A DNA stretch of 64,000 bases, from the NCBI RefSeq assembly GCF_050624435.1, contig NC_134536.1, positions 9,846,758-9,910,757 on the forward strand, in the 5' to 3' direction. The notes beneath the pieces are model-generated. The model did no database searches. It saw only the letters and a program-made list of their open reading frames with translations, and was not told the DNA's origin. Positions within the stretch are counted from its first letter, which is position 1. Each line of letters opens with the position of its first letter. The stretch comes from Tenrec ecaudatus. Its lineage: Eukaryota; Chordata; Mammalia; Afrosoricida; Tenrecidae. The position numbers and the translations under genes are program-made. Positions 35,381 to 46,499 of this stretch are shown here, piece by piece.

Positions 35381-35555
35381 TGCACCCCAGTCATGCCGGT
35401 GAGCTGAGTCTGACTCAGCACTCTATTAGCCGGAGCACAGCTACTCCCGAGGGCTCCAGAGACACAGCCTCATCTGTCTTCTGAGGAGTGGCTCGTGGAT
35501 TTGAACCACCGACCTTGCAGTGAACAGCCCAGTGCACTACCCACAGGGCCTCCAG
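35380..35555 (-). repeat. AfroSINE
   Basis: Reverse copy: TGAGTCTGACTCAGC, GAGGAGTGGCTCGTGGATTTG, AACCACCGACCTTGCAG, CACTACCCACAGGGCC. Shorter SINE scraps follow to about 35,870. Confidence 0.65.
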
Positions 35556-35963
35556 GGCTCCTTTTCTATCACCCAGGGACTGAGTTCGTCAGAGGAGGTC
35601 AGGGCAAAACCTGGCGAGAAGCTACTCTGGCGGGTTGGATTCACCCACAAACACCGCACTAGTCAAAGGTTTGAGGGTGAGTTACCCTGGGCTCCCCATT
35701 GCCTGCTGAAACGCATCCCACCGTGGCGACCCTGGGCGGGACAGGGTGGGACTGAGTACCATGGGGCTCCCCTGGCTGACCTCACTACAGAAGGCCATCG
35801 CCAGACCTTTCCTCTGTGGTGGCACTGGGTGGACTCAGCAGCCACCACGTTCCGCTGGCTCCCATAAGGGCCTCCTCCCTTGGCTAGGGTGCCCTCCAGA
35901 CGGTATCTGTCCCTCCACGCTGCCCAGGAGAAGAGCACGCAGACCCAGAAGCACAGAGGTCAT

Positions 35964-35969
35964 TTTATT
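35964..35969 (-). other. ZDHHC14: Candidate polyadenylation signal AATAAA for ZDHHC14
   Basis: The minus strand reads CAATAAAATGACC, followed within 15-30 nt by GT-rich sequence (CTCTGTGC, GGGTCTGCGTG), the usual arrangement of hexamer and downstream element. It lies about 775 nt past the stop codon. It could be one of several alternative sites. Confidence 0.5.
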
Positions 35970-36184
35970 GGACGTCCACCGGCAGCTTCATCCCTCAGGA
36001 GGCCAGGTCCCCAAGGCTGTGGGACACAACGCCTTTATCTACACAGAAGATTACGAGAGACTGGACACCACCATGCTCAGTGGCCCAAGGGAGCCGGGCA
36101 CCGCCCCATACCACCCGTCACCGTCACGGAGCTGACACAGCCGGGGTCCGTCCTCCATTCATGGGGCCTGTGGCACTGTCTTCC

Positions 36185-36222
36185 AATAAAACAGCACTTG
36201 GAGAGTCACAAAATTTTAAAAA
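36185..36222 (+). other. Plus-strand AATAAA and A-rich tail antisense to ZDHHC14 3' UTR
   Basis: The plus strand has CCAATAAAACAGC at 36183-36195 and about 20 nt later AAAATTTTAAAAAAG (36209-36223). This looks like the 3' end of a retroposed or convergent transcript. Upstream plus-strand sequence (35,870-36,180) has short open frames I do not recognise. No target-site duplication was found. Confidence 0.3.
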
Positions 36223-36240
36223 AGTAAGCAGCATTTCCAT

Positions 36241-36480
36241 TTCCATACCAGGCTGACATCAGACACGACCGGCAGGCACGCCAGCCCCAGCTGGCCCGCC
36301 CTTTCCCTGCCGGTTCTCTCGGTAACTCACGCCCGGCAGGACGGCCGTCTGCTGCGAGCATGAGCAGCCGAACACCGAGTCCGCTTCCGTCGGCAGCAAG
36401 CATCATACGCCCGGCGCGCTTGTCACGAGGACCAAGGGCGAGGGTGCCACGGAGGACTGGAAGGCCACCGCCCCTGCCCA
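36241..36480. promoter_or_regulatory. CpG-dense segment in ZDHHC14 3' UTR
   Basis: 24 CpGs in 240 bp, just downstream of the ZDHHC14 stop and running towards the GC-rich terminal exon. Confidence 0.55.
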
Positions 36481-36742
36481 CCCTTCACATCCCAAACACT
36501 GCGCAAGACCCTCCTCTCTGTCCATCCTTCTCCTGGCCGTCAGGGTGGGGGAGGAAACTGCCCTCAGGTCTGGAAGACCTCTGGGTCCTGTCCTGCCCGG
36601 CCACCATCAGACCTGGATGGACCCTTTCAGCTTGTTGTGGTTATTTTCCCTGCTTGCCCCTGGCTGGCGGGAGTCTCAGCGTGCTGTCTGTCCGTCTGCC
36701 CACCGTCCGGACCTGCCTGTCACTCGGGGCAGCCTGGGGGTG

Positions 36743-37144
36743 TCACACGGAGCTGAGCTTGACCAGGCCGCGCACGGAGTCCTCGTGCAGAGAGTCCTGG
36801 CTGGCCAGGCCCAGGGTGTGCATAGTGCGGCTGTGGGTCAGCGGGCTGCCAGTCGCCAGCAGGCGGGGCGGGGAGGGGGCCTCATCGGGCGTCAGGAACT
36901 GGTGGCCCGTGCGCTCCTCCTGCAGGGGCAGCAGGTCCGTGAGGGCAGCCTCGGAGGCCAGGTTGGGCATGGAGGAGGGCGGCGTGGGCGGGCCCAGCGT
37001 CAGGCTGCTGCATGGCGTGCCCAGGCTGGCCTTGCCCGGCAGGTGCAGCTCGTCGCTGGTGAGGCTCGGCTCGCTCTGCAGCAGGGGCGTGGCCGCGGCC
37101 TGCAAGACGAATTTGGTGCTCTGAATGCACTGGTCTTGGTCACA
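36743..37144 (-). CDS. ZDHHC14: ZDHHC14 terminal coding exon, Ser/Pro tail with PDZ ligand and stop
   Basis: The terminal exon codes for 133 residues and a TGA stop at 36745-36743. The acceptor is GCCCACCAG at 37145, and the first residues are CDQDQCIQSTKFVLQAAATP. The tail is the unique ZDHHC14 C-terminus, rich in Ser, Pro, Leu and Thr and presumably disordered and cytosolic. It ends in Leu-Ser-Ser-Val, a class I PDZ-binding motif (Ser at -2, Val at 0); the ZDHHC14 PDZ ligand is reported to bind PSD93. The segment between the MPNL and HQFLTPDEAPSPPRLL blocks differs most from human (Ser-Glu-Ala-Ala-Leu-Thr-Asp and neighbours), while both flanks are nearly identical. The exon is very GC-rich, which creates a spurious 290-codon antisense frame. 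Confidence 0.97.
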   Translation of the reverse strand, partial: CDQDQCIQSTKFVLQAAATPLLQSEPSLTSDELHLPGKASLGTPCSSLTLGPPTPPSSMPNLASEAALTDLLPLQEERTGHQFLTPDEAPSPPRLLATGSPLTHSRTMHTLGLASQDSLHEDSVRGLVKLSSV

Positions 37145-37454
37145 CTGGTGGGCAGCAGCGGCAAGGGGCGTGAGAGCAGAATGGCGGGGGGCGGGGTGAG
37201 GGGAGGGCGGGAGAAGAGAAGAGAAAGGTGTATTAGTGCAGCTGAGCCAGGTGGGCGGCAGGAGCACTCGGCAGACGCTGGCTTCCTATGGGACACAGGC
37301 TTCCACACTCGTTGGGCCCAGCGCCCTTTCAGAAAACCAAACCAAACACTATTCAACTCAGTGCCCCCTCCCCTGGCAAGTGACAACTTTTGCACCATGG
37401 CTCATAACCCAGGATAAAGTGTAGGCATCTGCTTTTGTACTTACCCCTTCCCCC

Positions 37455-37620
37455 ATCATTCCATCCTATAGGTCAGGGTAGAACTGCCCCTGTGGGTTTC
37501 TGAGACTGTAACTCGTTACAGGAGTAGAAAGCCTTGTCTTTTTAGAGAAGAGTCACTGGTGGTTTTGAACTGCTGACCTTGAGGTGAGCAGCCCAACACA
37601 TAACCCATTGAGCCCGCATT
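37455..37620 (-). repeat. AfroSINE
   Basis: Reverse copy in the last intron: GGTCAGGGTAGAACTGCCCC, CTGTAACTCGTTACAGGAG, GGTTTTGAACTGCTGACC. A small sense scrap follows at 37700-37755. Confidence 0.85.
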
Positions 37621-37964
37621 GACCCAGCGCAGTGAGTGTGGGGCTTTGAGTGGATCATTGAGTGTCCCCCAGGGGGTGGTACTGCCCACTCGGAAACCAG
37701 TCTAATGTAGAGATGAGGCTGCCTGTTCCCATAGAGACATCAAGTGTCAGAAACCCAGTGGGCTTGTGCTATTAGGACCCGCCTCCCAATTGCATATGGC
37801 TCCTCCCACTGGAACCCATTCCAGCAGTCCTACTGGTTTCTGACGGGGTCAGCCTGGAACGGGTAAAAGCCAGAGCCCTGTGGAAAAGGCACTCTGGCTT
37901 GTCAGGCTGATGCTCACGGACTCAATCATGAAGAAGGAACGACACAGAGCCATCGAGGAAACAA

Positions 37965-38145
37965 AGCCACACTCACTGCCACTGGGTCAATGCCCACGCA
38001 CAGCGGCCCTGCAGGACAGGGTGGAACTGCCCCTGTGGGTGCCTGCCACGGCACTCTGGACGGGAGTAGAAAGCCCGTCTTTCTCCCACGGTGAGTCTGG
38101 TGGTTTTCAGGGAGCAGTCCTGGCAACCACACCCACCAGGCTCCT
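37965..38145 (-). repeat. AfroSINE
   Basis: Reverse copy: CACTCACTGCCACTGGGTC, GGACAGGGTGGAACTGCCCC, GGGAGTAGAAAGCCCG, GGTGGTTTTCAGGG. Confidence 0.85.
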
Positions 38146-38279
38146 CTCAGCCACCGGGAGACGCGACAACTTTCCGCTGAATTCCTCCTCGACGGGGATT
38201 TGTGTGAACACCTTCAAGGGTGACTGTCCCCCGAGCGTAGGCCTCTGATTTCTCCTGATGCAATTCACGTTGCTCTATT

Positions 38280-38450
38280 AAAACTCAAACCAAACTCGTG
38301 ACCGTGGTGACTGCCCAGTGGGCGCCCAAGACTGTAACTTTTCATGGGAGCAGAAGCCGCCTCTTTCTGCCTTGGCTGGTGGTTTTGAACCTCTGACCTT
38401 GTGGCCAGTAGTTCAGTGAGTAGTCCACTCTGGCGCCATGGCTCCTGTGG
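38280..38450 (-). repeat. AfroSINE
   Basis: Reverse copy: AACTCAAACCAAACTCGTG, AAGACTGTAACTTTTCATGG, GGTGGTTTTGAACCTCTGACC. Confidence 0.8.
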
Positions 38451-38939
38451 ACATAACTTCCCATATCCACAGCCGTCAGTGCCTCGCGTCCTCTGTAGCC
38501 GACACTTGTGAGCTGCTGGTCTCCATCCTACTGGCTTCTCATCTTGACAAGAGTCGGTCACGGACAAATGACTTTCCGTTTTGAAGGACAAGTCCACTTG
38601 GGGGTATACAGAGACCATCCCCCACTCCTCCCCACCCCTCACCTGCCACTGACACAGGGGACAAGGGACAAGGGTACCCCGTCAGATTCTAGCCAAGGGC
38701 GAGGCAGAGCCTCCAGCCACGGGGACCGATGGTCCTCACAACACGAACGCTGCCTGTTCCAGGCAGCTTCTTAGGGGAAGGACCGGCAAACAGGCAGACA
38801 GCAGACGATCTGGGGAGCTGTGATATGGCAGAAAGGGGGGCAGGGCTTCTCCTTGCTTCCCTCTCCGCTCAGACTGCCGTCCTCCTTAGGCCCTTGGGGG
38901 GTGCAGTGGCCCGATTTCAGGGTGACCGGGAAGATGACA

Positions 38940-39070
38940 GTGAGTCCCGGTGGCAGTGGCTGAGCGCCCGGCTGCTAATCGAGGTGGTTGGTTCGAACTC
39001 AGCAGCTGCTTGAAGGGAGCCAGGGTGGGTGTGGTAGGGCAGTGCCACGGCCTGTGGTGGGGTCGCTGAG
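38940..39070 (+). repeat. AfroSINE 5' part
   Basis: Sense copy: CCCGGTGGCAGTGGCTGAG (A box), GCCCGGCTGCTAATCGAGG, GTTGGTTCGAACTCAGC (B box), then divergence. Confidence 0.75.
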
Positions 39071-39432
39071 CCTCACCGCGCGCTGGCCCTGGACTGGTGT
39101 GCGCTTCGGGAGAGGAGGGCTCACCTCTGGCTTCTCTGTCCCCAGTTCAGGTTGATTTTTCCACTTAATTTCTTTTCTTCGGGCCTCACTGGTTCTTGTT
39201 CCCGCTCTGCCCGCCATCCTTTCCTTCCATCTACCCCCCCACCCCACCCCGATTTCTGCCCAGTTCTACTCTGTTCCTCTCCTGCTTCTCCTCCTTGCTC
39301 CCCACAGCCCAGGTTCACTCCACCACGCTGCTTCCTGGCTTTCCCTTGATGACCAGTAGAGGGAGACATCGACACCACCCTCCTCTACAGGAGAAGCTTA
39401 AATCCAGAGTTCAAATGCTGAAGCCCTGGAAA

Positions 39433-39640
39433 CCAACCAGAGCAAAACCCACTGCCTTCCAGCGTATGCCCATGCATAGCGCGCACGGGCAGAGGAGAAC
39501 TGCTCACTAAAGATTCTGAAAATCTTTACAAGAGCTGCCAGCCTCATCTTTCTCCTGTAGCACGGCTGGTGAGTTTGAACTGCCGACCTTGTGGTTAGCA
39601 GCCCAGCATTTAAACCACGGGGTTGCCAGGCACTCTTCTG
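39433..39640 (-). repeat. AfroSINE
   Basis: Reverse copy: AAAACCCACTGCCTTCCAGC, CACGGCTGGTGAGTTTG, AACTGCCGACCTTGTGGTTAG. Confidence 0.8.
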
Positions 39641-39654
39641 GAATTCTTTAGACA

Positions 39655-39960
39655 GTCAAATAAAAACCCTCAAACTCTGCCGTGGAGTCAATTCTGACTC
39701 ACAGTGACCTTCCGTGGGGTGCCTGAGGCCGTACATCTTTCTGGGAGCAGACAGCCTCGTTCTTGCTGTTGTTAGGGCCACCCTGTCAGTCCCAACTCAC
39801 AGCGACCCTGTGCCCCACAGATGGAAGCGCTGCTCGGTCCTGCCCTGTCCCCACCGTCGTTCTCAGGCCTGAGCCCATCGTGGCAGGGCAGGAGTGGCTG
39901 TGGGTTTGAACTGCTGCCCTTGCGGTTAGCTTTCCAATTGCTTAGCCACCAGCACCCAGG
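39655..39960 (-). repeat. Two adjacent AfroSINE/RTE-tail copies
   Basis: First: AACTCTGCCGTGGAGTCAATT and CTGACTCACAGTGACC (39670-39760). Second: TTGTTAGGGCCACCCTGTCAG and GGGTTTGAACTGCTGCCC, to about 39960. Confidence 0.75.
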
Positions 39961-40614
39961 AACTGGCCGCGCCTGGTCTACAGTCTTCAGGAAGAACCAG
40001 CGAGCACCCGGGCGGGACACAGGGACGGCTCTCCGGTTTCCGTTCCAGAACCACCCCTTAGACATCCAGGTCTGTCAGACGTTTCGTTGGACCGTAGACA
40101 GTATCTTTTGTCGTCAGAAACGTCCTAAGTGGTGAGCACAAAGACAGCGGAAGCTTGATCTTGTTGGAGTGGCTGCCGGTGTCGAAGTCTGGGCGTCGGG
40201 CGGGCTTGAGGGCCTGCTGTGCCCATAGCAGGTCACGGAGATGCTGCCTTACAGCCATGAGAAGGGCGGGCTGTTTGGGGCTCCAGGCGTTCTGATGTCA
40301 CACATTGCCACTCAGTGCTGTCATCGAAACCACCGCTGACGCTGTTCACTTCTGGTTCCTGCAGCGCCTCTCAGGGCAAAGGCTCACGCAGGAAGCCATG
40401 CTCTCTTTACCAGGCTGATGACGGCCTGTCTGCCCTCAACCCGAGTGCAGACGGCGTGCTGCTCACAGCCACACGGCATGCTTCCTAGATGAGCAGGGGA
40501 CGCATCAGGAGCGAGTGATGCAGCCCTAGTGCCACCAACGGTGTTCCAGTTGGGCCTCGCTGAGCCCCAAGGTTCTGGAAGAACCCACTTATGCTTTTGT
40601 AACAACTCAGGACA

Positions 40615-40705
40615 CAAACATACAAACCCAAAGCCACTGCTACAGAGTTAATTCCAACTCACCGCGACCCTACGGGCCAGAGTAGAGCTGCCTCAGGAGC
40701 TCTTG
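40615..40705 (-). repeat. AfroSINE fragment
   Basis: CAAAGCCACTGCTACAGAG, AATTCCAACTCACCGCGACC and CTACGGGCCAGAGTAGAG; truncated. Confidence 0.7.
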
Positions 40706-40899
40706 GTTAGGAGTTGGGCTGGTCCCAGCCTAGAACGCGGGGACACACCTGACCAAAGGATGGCGAGGCCCACCTACGCCCAGCCTGGCCTCCTCTGCCC
40801 TTGAACAGGTGGCGTGAGGCGCTCCTCCTCAGGGAAAGAGCAGCACTCTGTTTTAGGTCAGGGTGAGCCTGTCTCAGGGCAGTGTCAGTGTCATCGGTG

Positions 40900-41085
40900 G
40901 GCGGCAACAAACAGAAAAACCAACCCCTGCTGTCTGCTCAGTCCCAACGCGCGGGGCCTCTGTCGCAGGGGGTTTCATGGCTGAGACCCTTAGGAGGAAC
41001 AGGCCTTTCTTCTGAGCTGCCTGTGGGTGGCTTCGAACTACCCACCATTTGATGAGTGGCCTAACACTGAACCATATGCACAACC
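40900..41085 (-). repeat. AfroSINE-related copy
   Basis: CAGGCCTTTCTTCTGAGCTG, GTGGGTGGCTTCGAACTACC and GAGTGGCCTAACACTG. Confidence 0.65.
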
Positions 41086-41149
41086 ATGGACTCACCAACC
41101 ATTGGTGGTACCAACCAATGGTACCAATAGCTGGTACCATAGCAACACC

Positions 41150-41290
41150 CCATAGCCATTGAGCCATTTCTAATTCATTGCGAACCTACACAGAGTTTCC
41201 AAGACTGTACAGAGAAGGTAGCCTCCTCTTTCTCCCACAGAGCCGCTGGTGGGTTTGAACCGTGTGGTTGGCAGCCCAACCAGGGTCCCT
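41150..41290 (-). repeat. AfroSINE
   Basis: TAGCCATTGAGCCATTTC, TTTCTCCCACAGAGCCGCTG and TGGGTTTGAACCGTGTGG. Confidence 0.7.
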
Positions 41291-42430
41291 CACATTGCTG
41301 GTCCAGTAGGAAGCCACAGCCCAGGAGTGCCTCTGACACGTTCTCTAATCAGGGAGTCATGGAAAGATGGATTAATGAAACAAAACTAGCACTCCCTCTG
41401 TAAACAGCTACGAAACTGGCCCATCAGGGGCACACGTGCACAAGAGACGTGAAGACTGCAGTCGGTCCCCGAGGCCCCTGGTCCACCAGCTCTGGGCTGA
41501 GTGTGGGTGGGGGTGTCACTGCCTGCCCCCAGCACAGAGCTGGAGTCTGGGCAGGCACGTGCAGAGATCAGAGTGAGGAGGGACTGGAATCATATGGTGG
41601 GCAGTGGAGGAGGGACCTGTGCAGAGGACTTGAGGGGTGACATACGTGGGCAGCCAAGGGCTGTGCTATGCATGTCCCCCAAGGCTGACCAGGGCGCAGC
41701 TGCAGGTGGCCTGGGAGAGGGACAGAGGTCCAGAGAGAAGAGCAGTCGAGCTGGCTCTGACTCAAAGCCCTGTGCACAGCACCACTAAACTCTCACCATC
41801 ACTGCTGAGGCCCGAGCCCGCTGCTGCTGCAGGGGGGCGGGGGCGGCTGCTGGCCTCTGGTTCTATTAGCAAGGACCATGCCCTAAAGTAAGATCCAAGT
41901 GCAACCTGCCCTGACAGAGCTGCAGGGAAGACAGGATGTGGGGCTGAATTCCGCAGATTTGAGGGTTTGGCAAACACGGTGGGCTTCCACGGATCTGCAC
42001 CTGTGAAGTATAACGCAAGTCGCGGGCAATTGGCCGGAGTTGGAACTGGCTGCTGAAACAAGCGTCACCACGCTACAGAGAAAGGTAACACATCTCGAAT
42101 CTCTGCGGTCCATTATCCAAAGGACTCGGTTTTTAATAAAAGTACTGATAGTCATACAGAGAAATCGGAAAACGCAAACCAGAGTCAAGGGAAAAAACAG
42201 GGATCCACAGACCCAAACCCAAGACGGCGCTGTGGGCTGAGACAGAAGCGTGAGAGCAGCAGTCTAACCACGGGGCCTCAGTACGCGGACAGCGCCTGAC
42301 TTCACGATTCGTCTGAAACACTTTCAGTTCCCTTCCATTCCGGCCCTGAAAACCACATGGCCCTGAAATTTGACTTCAATTCCCCTCAGGCGTAGGGGAT
42401 CGCTGGCAGACCCCTTCCCAGGAGCGGAGT
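41291..42430. other. No gene recognised (ZDHHC14 intron)
   Basis: Intronic sequence without clear repeat blocks or exon signals. Confidence 0.5.
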
Positions 42431-42479
42431 CTGGAAGGGTGGCAGGAGACCGTGGTGTGGCCGGAGGACGCGCTCTGCA

Positions 42480-42620
42480 GCTGGGTCTTCACTGAGCGCA
42501 CTGGAACAGACTCTGGGGTCAGACGGAGAAGGCCGGCACTCCCGCTGTCTGAGTCTCATCTGTGACACAGAGCGGCACGGTCCCCGCCTCATAGGGCCAT
42601 TGGCAAGGTCAGCATGTGCC
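42480..42620 (+). repeat. MIR-like fragment
   Basis: ACTCTGGGGTCAGAC, GAGTCTCATCTGTGACAC and CGCCTCATAGGGC follow the order of blocks in mammalian MIR SINEs, heavily diverged. Confidence 0.4.
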
Positions 42621-43536
42621 TTCTGTAGAAGGGGCTTTCGAGAGCACCCCGGGCCAGGTTTCACAGTCTTAGTGCCAGCTCTGTAGACACTCGACTGGTT
42701 CCTCTCTCCGTAGTCCTATCAACATGGCACGTACCCACCACGGAAATCGTCCAGATGCTTGGATGGTCTATAGACACGGGGAAGACGGAACATGGTGATG
42801 CTGGCCCACGGACAAGACTGGCTGGCTGTCGGCAGCAGCTCTGGGCCACAGAGACGGAGTAGTCTGTCTGGTGGGGTCCCACTGGGTCCAGTGAGAGGTG
42901 TCCAGCTCCCCAGACGGTCCCTCTCTGGGGATGACCTCAGTCAGCCACGTGCCCTGGATGTCCTTCTTGGCTGGGCAGCTCTGCTCGCCCCTAGTCCACC
43001 CTTGGGCCGAGCTGTCTTACAGACCATGCAGTGCCCACCTCATTGCACGCCTTCAGGAGGGCGTCTAGGCCCTGCCTCTCCTGAAGATGCACTCCACTGG
43101 TGGAGTCTGAGGTACGCCTGCAGTGGGTGGGACCAAAAAGCTTCCTCCAAGCACACCCCCTCCCCACCTGAGTTTCTCCCAACAGATTCATCGGGTGGGA
43201 CAGACTGGATGTGGGCCTTCACTTTAATCAGATTTTATAATGTTGCTCTTCAATCTCTTCCCCAGTAACTCAGTTGCTTGCTAACAGGCAATGATATTTT
43301 AAAATGTAATCGTGTGCATACTTGGGAATGCCTATCGAGTGGGAAAAGGTCTCATCTAAAAATCACTCCTCAGACGTAAAGGCATGTTCATGAAGGCTAA
43401 ATTTAACTCTTAATGATGTTGATGCAGGCACGTGCTTCATAGGCTTTATGAACGATGGTTTCATTTTGATTGTGGAGTTTTCTTTTCCTATTTTAGAGTC
43501 TATCAATGCCTTTTGGGGTCTGGAGATTTCTTTCTC

Positions 43537-44755
43537 TTTTTTAAATCATTTTATTAGGGGCTCATACAACTTATCACAATCGATAAATACATCAATCGTG
43601 TAACGTACATTTGTACATTCATTGCCCTCATCATTCTCAAAACATTTGCTCTCCACTTAAGCCCCTGGCATCAGGTCCTCATTATTTCACCTCCCTCCTC
43701 GTTCCCCACTCCCTCATGTACCCTTGATAATTTATAAATTATTATTTTGTCATATCTTGCCCTGTCCAATGTAGCATCTGTCCAATGTAGCACCCACTTT
43801 TCTGTTGTCTGTCCCCCAGGGAGGAGGTCACATGTAGATCCTTGTAATCGGTTCCTTTCCAACCCACCCTCCCTATGGCCTCCCAGTATCACTACTCTCA
43901 TCACTGGTCCTGAAGGGATCACCCACCCTGGATTCCATGTGTTTCCAGTTCCTATCTGTACCAGTGCCCATCCTCTGGTCTAGCCAGCCTTGTAAGGTAG
44001 AACTGGGTTCATGATAGTTGGTGGGGGGAAGCATTTAGGAACTAGAGGACAGTTGTAGTTTTCATCATTGCTACATTGCCCCCTAACTGGCTCATCTCTT
44101 CCCCAAGACCCTTCTGTAAGGGGATGTCCAGTGGCCTACAAATTGGCTTTGGGTCTCCACTCCGCACACCCGCCTCATTCACTATGGTAAGATTTTTTTG
44201 TTCTGATGATGCTTGATAACTGATCCCTTCAACACCTTGTGATCACACAGGTTGGTGTGCTTCTTCCATGTGGGCTTCGTTGCTTCTGAGCTAGATGGCC
44301 ACCTGTTTACCTTCAAGCCTTGAAGACTCCAGACGCTATATCTTTTGATAGCCAGGCACCATTAGCTTTCTTTGCCACATTTGATTATGCACCCATTTGT
44401 CTTCAGCGATCGTATCAGGGAGGTGAGCACACAATGATGTGATTTTATTTTTTGTTCTTTAATGCCTGATAACTGATCCCTTCAACACCTCATGATTGCA
44501 CAGGCTGGTGTGCTTCTTCCATGTGGGCTTTGTTGCTTCTGAGCTAGATGGCCGCTTGTTTACCTTCAAGCCTTTAAGACCCCAGATGCTATATCTTTTG
44601 ATAGCCGGGCACCATTAGCTTTCTTCACTGCATTTGCTTATTCACCCGCTTTGTCTTCGGCGGTTGCGTTGGGAAGGTGAGCATCATAGAATGCCAGTTT
44701 AATAGAAGAAAGTATTCTTGCATTGAGGGAGTACTTGACTGGAGGTCCAATGCTG
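43537..44755 (-). mobile_element. Long L1 3' end with internal tandem duplication
   Basis: Reverse copy of about 1.2 kb. It begins with the complement of the AATAAA tail (CATTTTATTAGGGGCTCATAC). It continues through TCATTCTCAAAACATTTGC, CCTCATGTACCCTTGATAAT, CCCCCAGGGAGGAGGTCAC and CTCTGGTCTAGCCAGCC. It holds two ~245-bp tandem units (44196-44440 and 44452-44690), each with GCTGGTGTGCTTCTTCC-type, GATGGCC and CTATATCTTTTGATAGCC blocks. No L1 ORF2 is present. It shares its 3' 250 bp with the copies at 11430, 13130 and 55192. Confidence 0.85.
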
Positions 44756-45255
44756 GAGATTTTTTTCATAGTCTTTGGAGAAACTCTTTTCACCAAACCT
44801 TGGGATGCTGCAAGAGCACTTGAGGGCTACGGGGACTGGGTTCAATCCCATCTGCCTCCAGGTTCACAGCGTTACCCAGGCGTGGCCGTCACGCTGTGAT
44901 TCTGACTCACCTGGCCTTGGTGGGCCATCAGAGCCATGGCTCTCAGGTCCATTCCCAGCTGAGACCTAAAGGGCCTCCTGAGTCCCAGGAGAAAGGGCAA
45001 GGTCCCAGAGGTTTATCTGACCCCGACACCTCCCCCCACCCCCAGAAGGCTTTAAAGACAGAAACCGTCTGAAACAGGTGTGTGTACGGTGGCAAGCGCC
45101 CAAGCCTCAGGGCTGTGGGCTATGGGACTTTGAGATCCCCGTTCACTATTTTAAAGTTTCAGTTTCCCCTGGGGAGGCCTTGTGGGTTGTTGTGGGGACG
45201 AGCCGAGGAGATCCTTTCACCAGACTCTGCAGCGCGATGTCTTACACGACTACCC
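44756..45255. other. No gene recognised (ZDHHC14 intron)
   Basis: Intronic sequence without clear repeat blocks. Confidence 0.45.
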
Positions 45256-45259
45256 GGGA

Positions 45260-45440
45260 GCCCTCCCAGCAGCCACCAACTGCCACCGACTCAGTGCCAA
45301 CCCGTGTGCCAGCATCGGGCTGTGCCCTAGAAGCCTTGCGATGGCTGGTTTGCGGGGGACAGAGCACCGGCCTTCCTTCTGCGGATTCTCTAGGTAAATG
45401 CAAACACCTGGTTTGGTTAGCCACTGTTACCTGTGGACAC
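45260..45440 (-). repeat. Degenerate AfroSINE-like copy
   Basis: CCACCGACTCAGTGCCAACC, CCTTCCTTCTGCGGATTC and GGTAAATGCAAACACCTGG resemble the reverse SINE order but are strongly diverged. Confidence 0.4.
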
Positions 45441-46149
45441 TAATGCGGGACTCCACCTGGAGACAGTTACTACCCTGAGGTCTTCAGATGCCTAAGGGAC
45501 CCAGAGCGGTTCTCTAAGAGCTGGCTAGTGACAAAACCCGGATCGGAACTGAGAGTCTGGCTCTACTGCCGCATGTACCCCACGGAACATCTGACAGCCT
45601 GCAGGTTGCACACTGGCAGCTGTCGTCATCCACGCCCCCCTCATTTGCCCACAGTGGAATTCCTAATTTTCTCCTCATGATTCTGACCAGTTCAGCGCGA
45701 AAGGCGGCACACGTCGGTTTTCACAGCTGTCCAATCGGAGCCTGGAACGCAAGGTCTTTCTTACCGACCATGAGCTCGAGCTATGTGGCACGCATGCGGT
45801 AAATCACGAGAAGGAAGTTGGCGGCCTGTGTGGCAAGTTGCTGGGCCCACCGCCTAGTGATGACACCTGGCCCCTGGAGGCACAGGGGACAGGTCACTGG
45901 GTGTCCGTGCCGCACCTGGAACAGAAAACTGGAAGGCCTCCCTGTCCCCTTGGCCAGCACTGTGAGGGGCTCAGTCTGTGATGGTTACTTGTGGTCGGGA
46001 TAGCTGTCGGGGGCAGCCTAACTAAGCTAGAGGCGAGGACTCTTCCCAGAGGCTTTGTTTTGTTTCAGCCTGGAAATACACGGATGATTCTTATTCCCAT
46101 ATTTTGACAGTTCCTGCAAACTGTTGGGTATGCATCTTTTTCTTGGCCC

Positions 46150-46290
46150 TAGCTCTCCTCAGGAAAAAGACGAGGCTTTCTAGTCCCTTAAAGAGTTACA
46201 GTCTTGGAAACTCACAGGGGCAGCTCTACTCGCTACATTTCGATGTCAAATTGATGGCAGTGAGCTAACTGGTTTCCACTCATGTAGGAC
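46150..46290 (+). repeat. AfroSINE 3' part
   Basis: Sense fragment: AAAAAGACGAGGCTTTC, TACAGTCTTGGAAACTCAC, GGGGCAGCTCTACTCGC, TTGATGGCAGTGAG. Confidence 0.7.
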
Positions 46291-46394
46291 CATGTACAGC
46301 TTTAAGCGCTTCACACACACACACTGTCACCAGGAGCTGGAACCAACTTAACAGTAATTCAAAGCAAAAACACGTGCACTCATAGTGACTTGAC

Positions 46395-46495
46395 AAGATA
46401 CCAATGCCCCTCCTTTACAGATGGAAACACTAAGACAGAGAAAGGTTAAACAACATGCATCTTGTAAAGTGTGACCTTCTGGCTCTTTTCCTCTC
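46395..46495 (-). repeat. MIR fragment
   Basis: CTCCTTTACAGATGGAAACAC, AAGACAGAGAAAGGTTAAAC and ACATGCATCTTGTAAAG follow the MIR antisense core. Confidence 0.65.
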
Positions 46496-46499
46496 TGAG

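Larger units (their letters stand above)
35950..36742 (-). other. ZDHHC14: Predicted ZDHHC14 3' untranslated region
   Basis: This is the sequence after the TGA up to the first minus-strand AATAAA with a GT-rich downstream element. The proximal part (36241-36480) is CpG-dense and the distal part is less so. On the plus strand the same segment carries its own AATAAA (36185-36190). The mammalian ZDHHC14 3' UTR may run further, so the end given is only the nearest plausible one. Confidence 0.45.

Noticed and set aside
36545-37417. 290-codon plus-strand open frame
   Set aside because: It is antisense to the GC-rich terminal exon of ZDHHC14; no domain, and explained by codon-position G+C.
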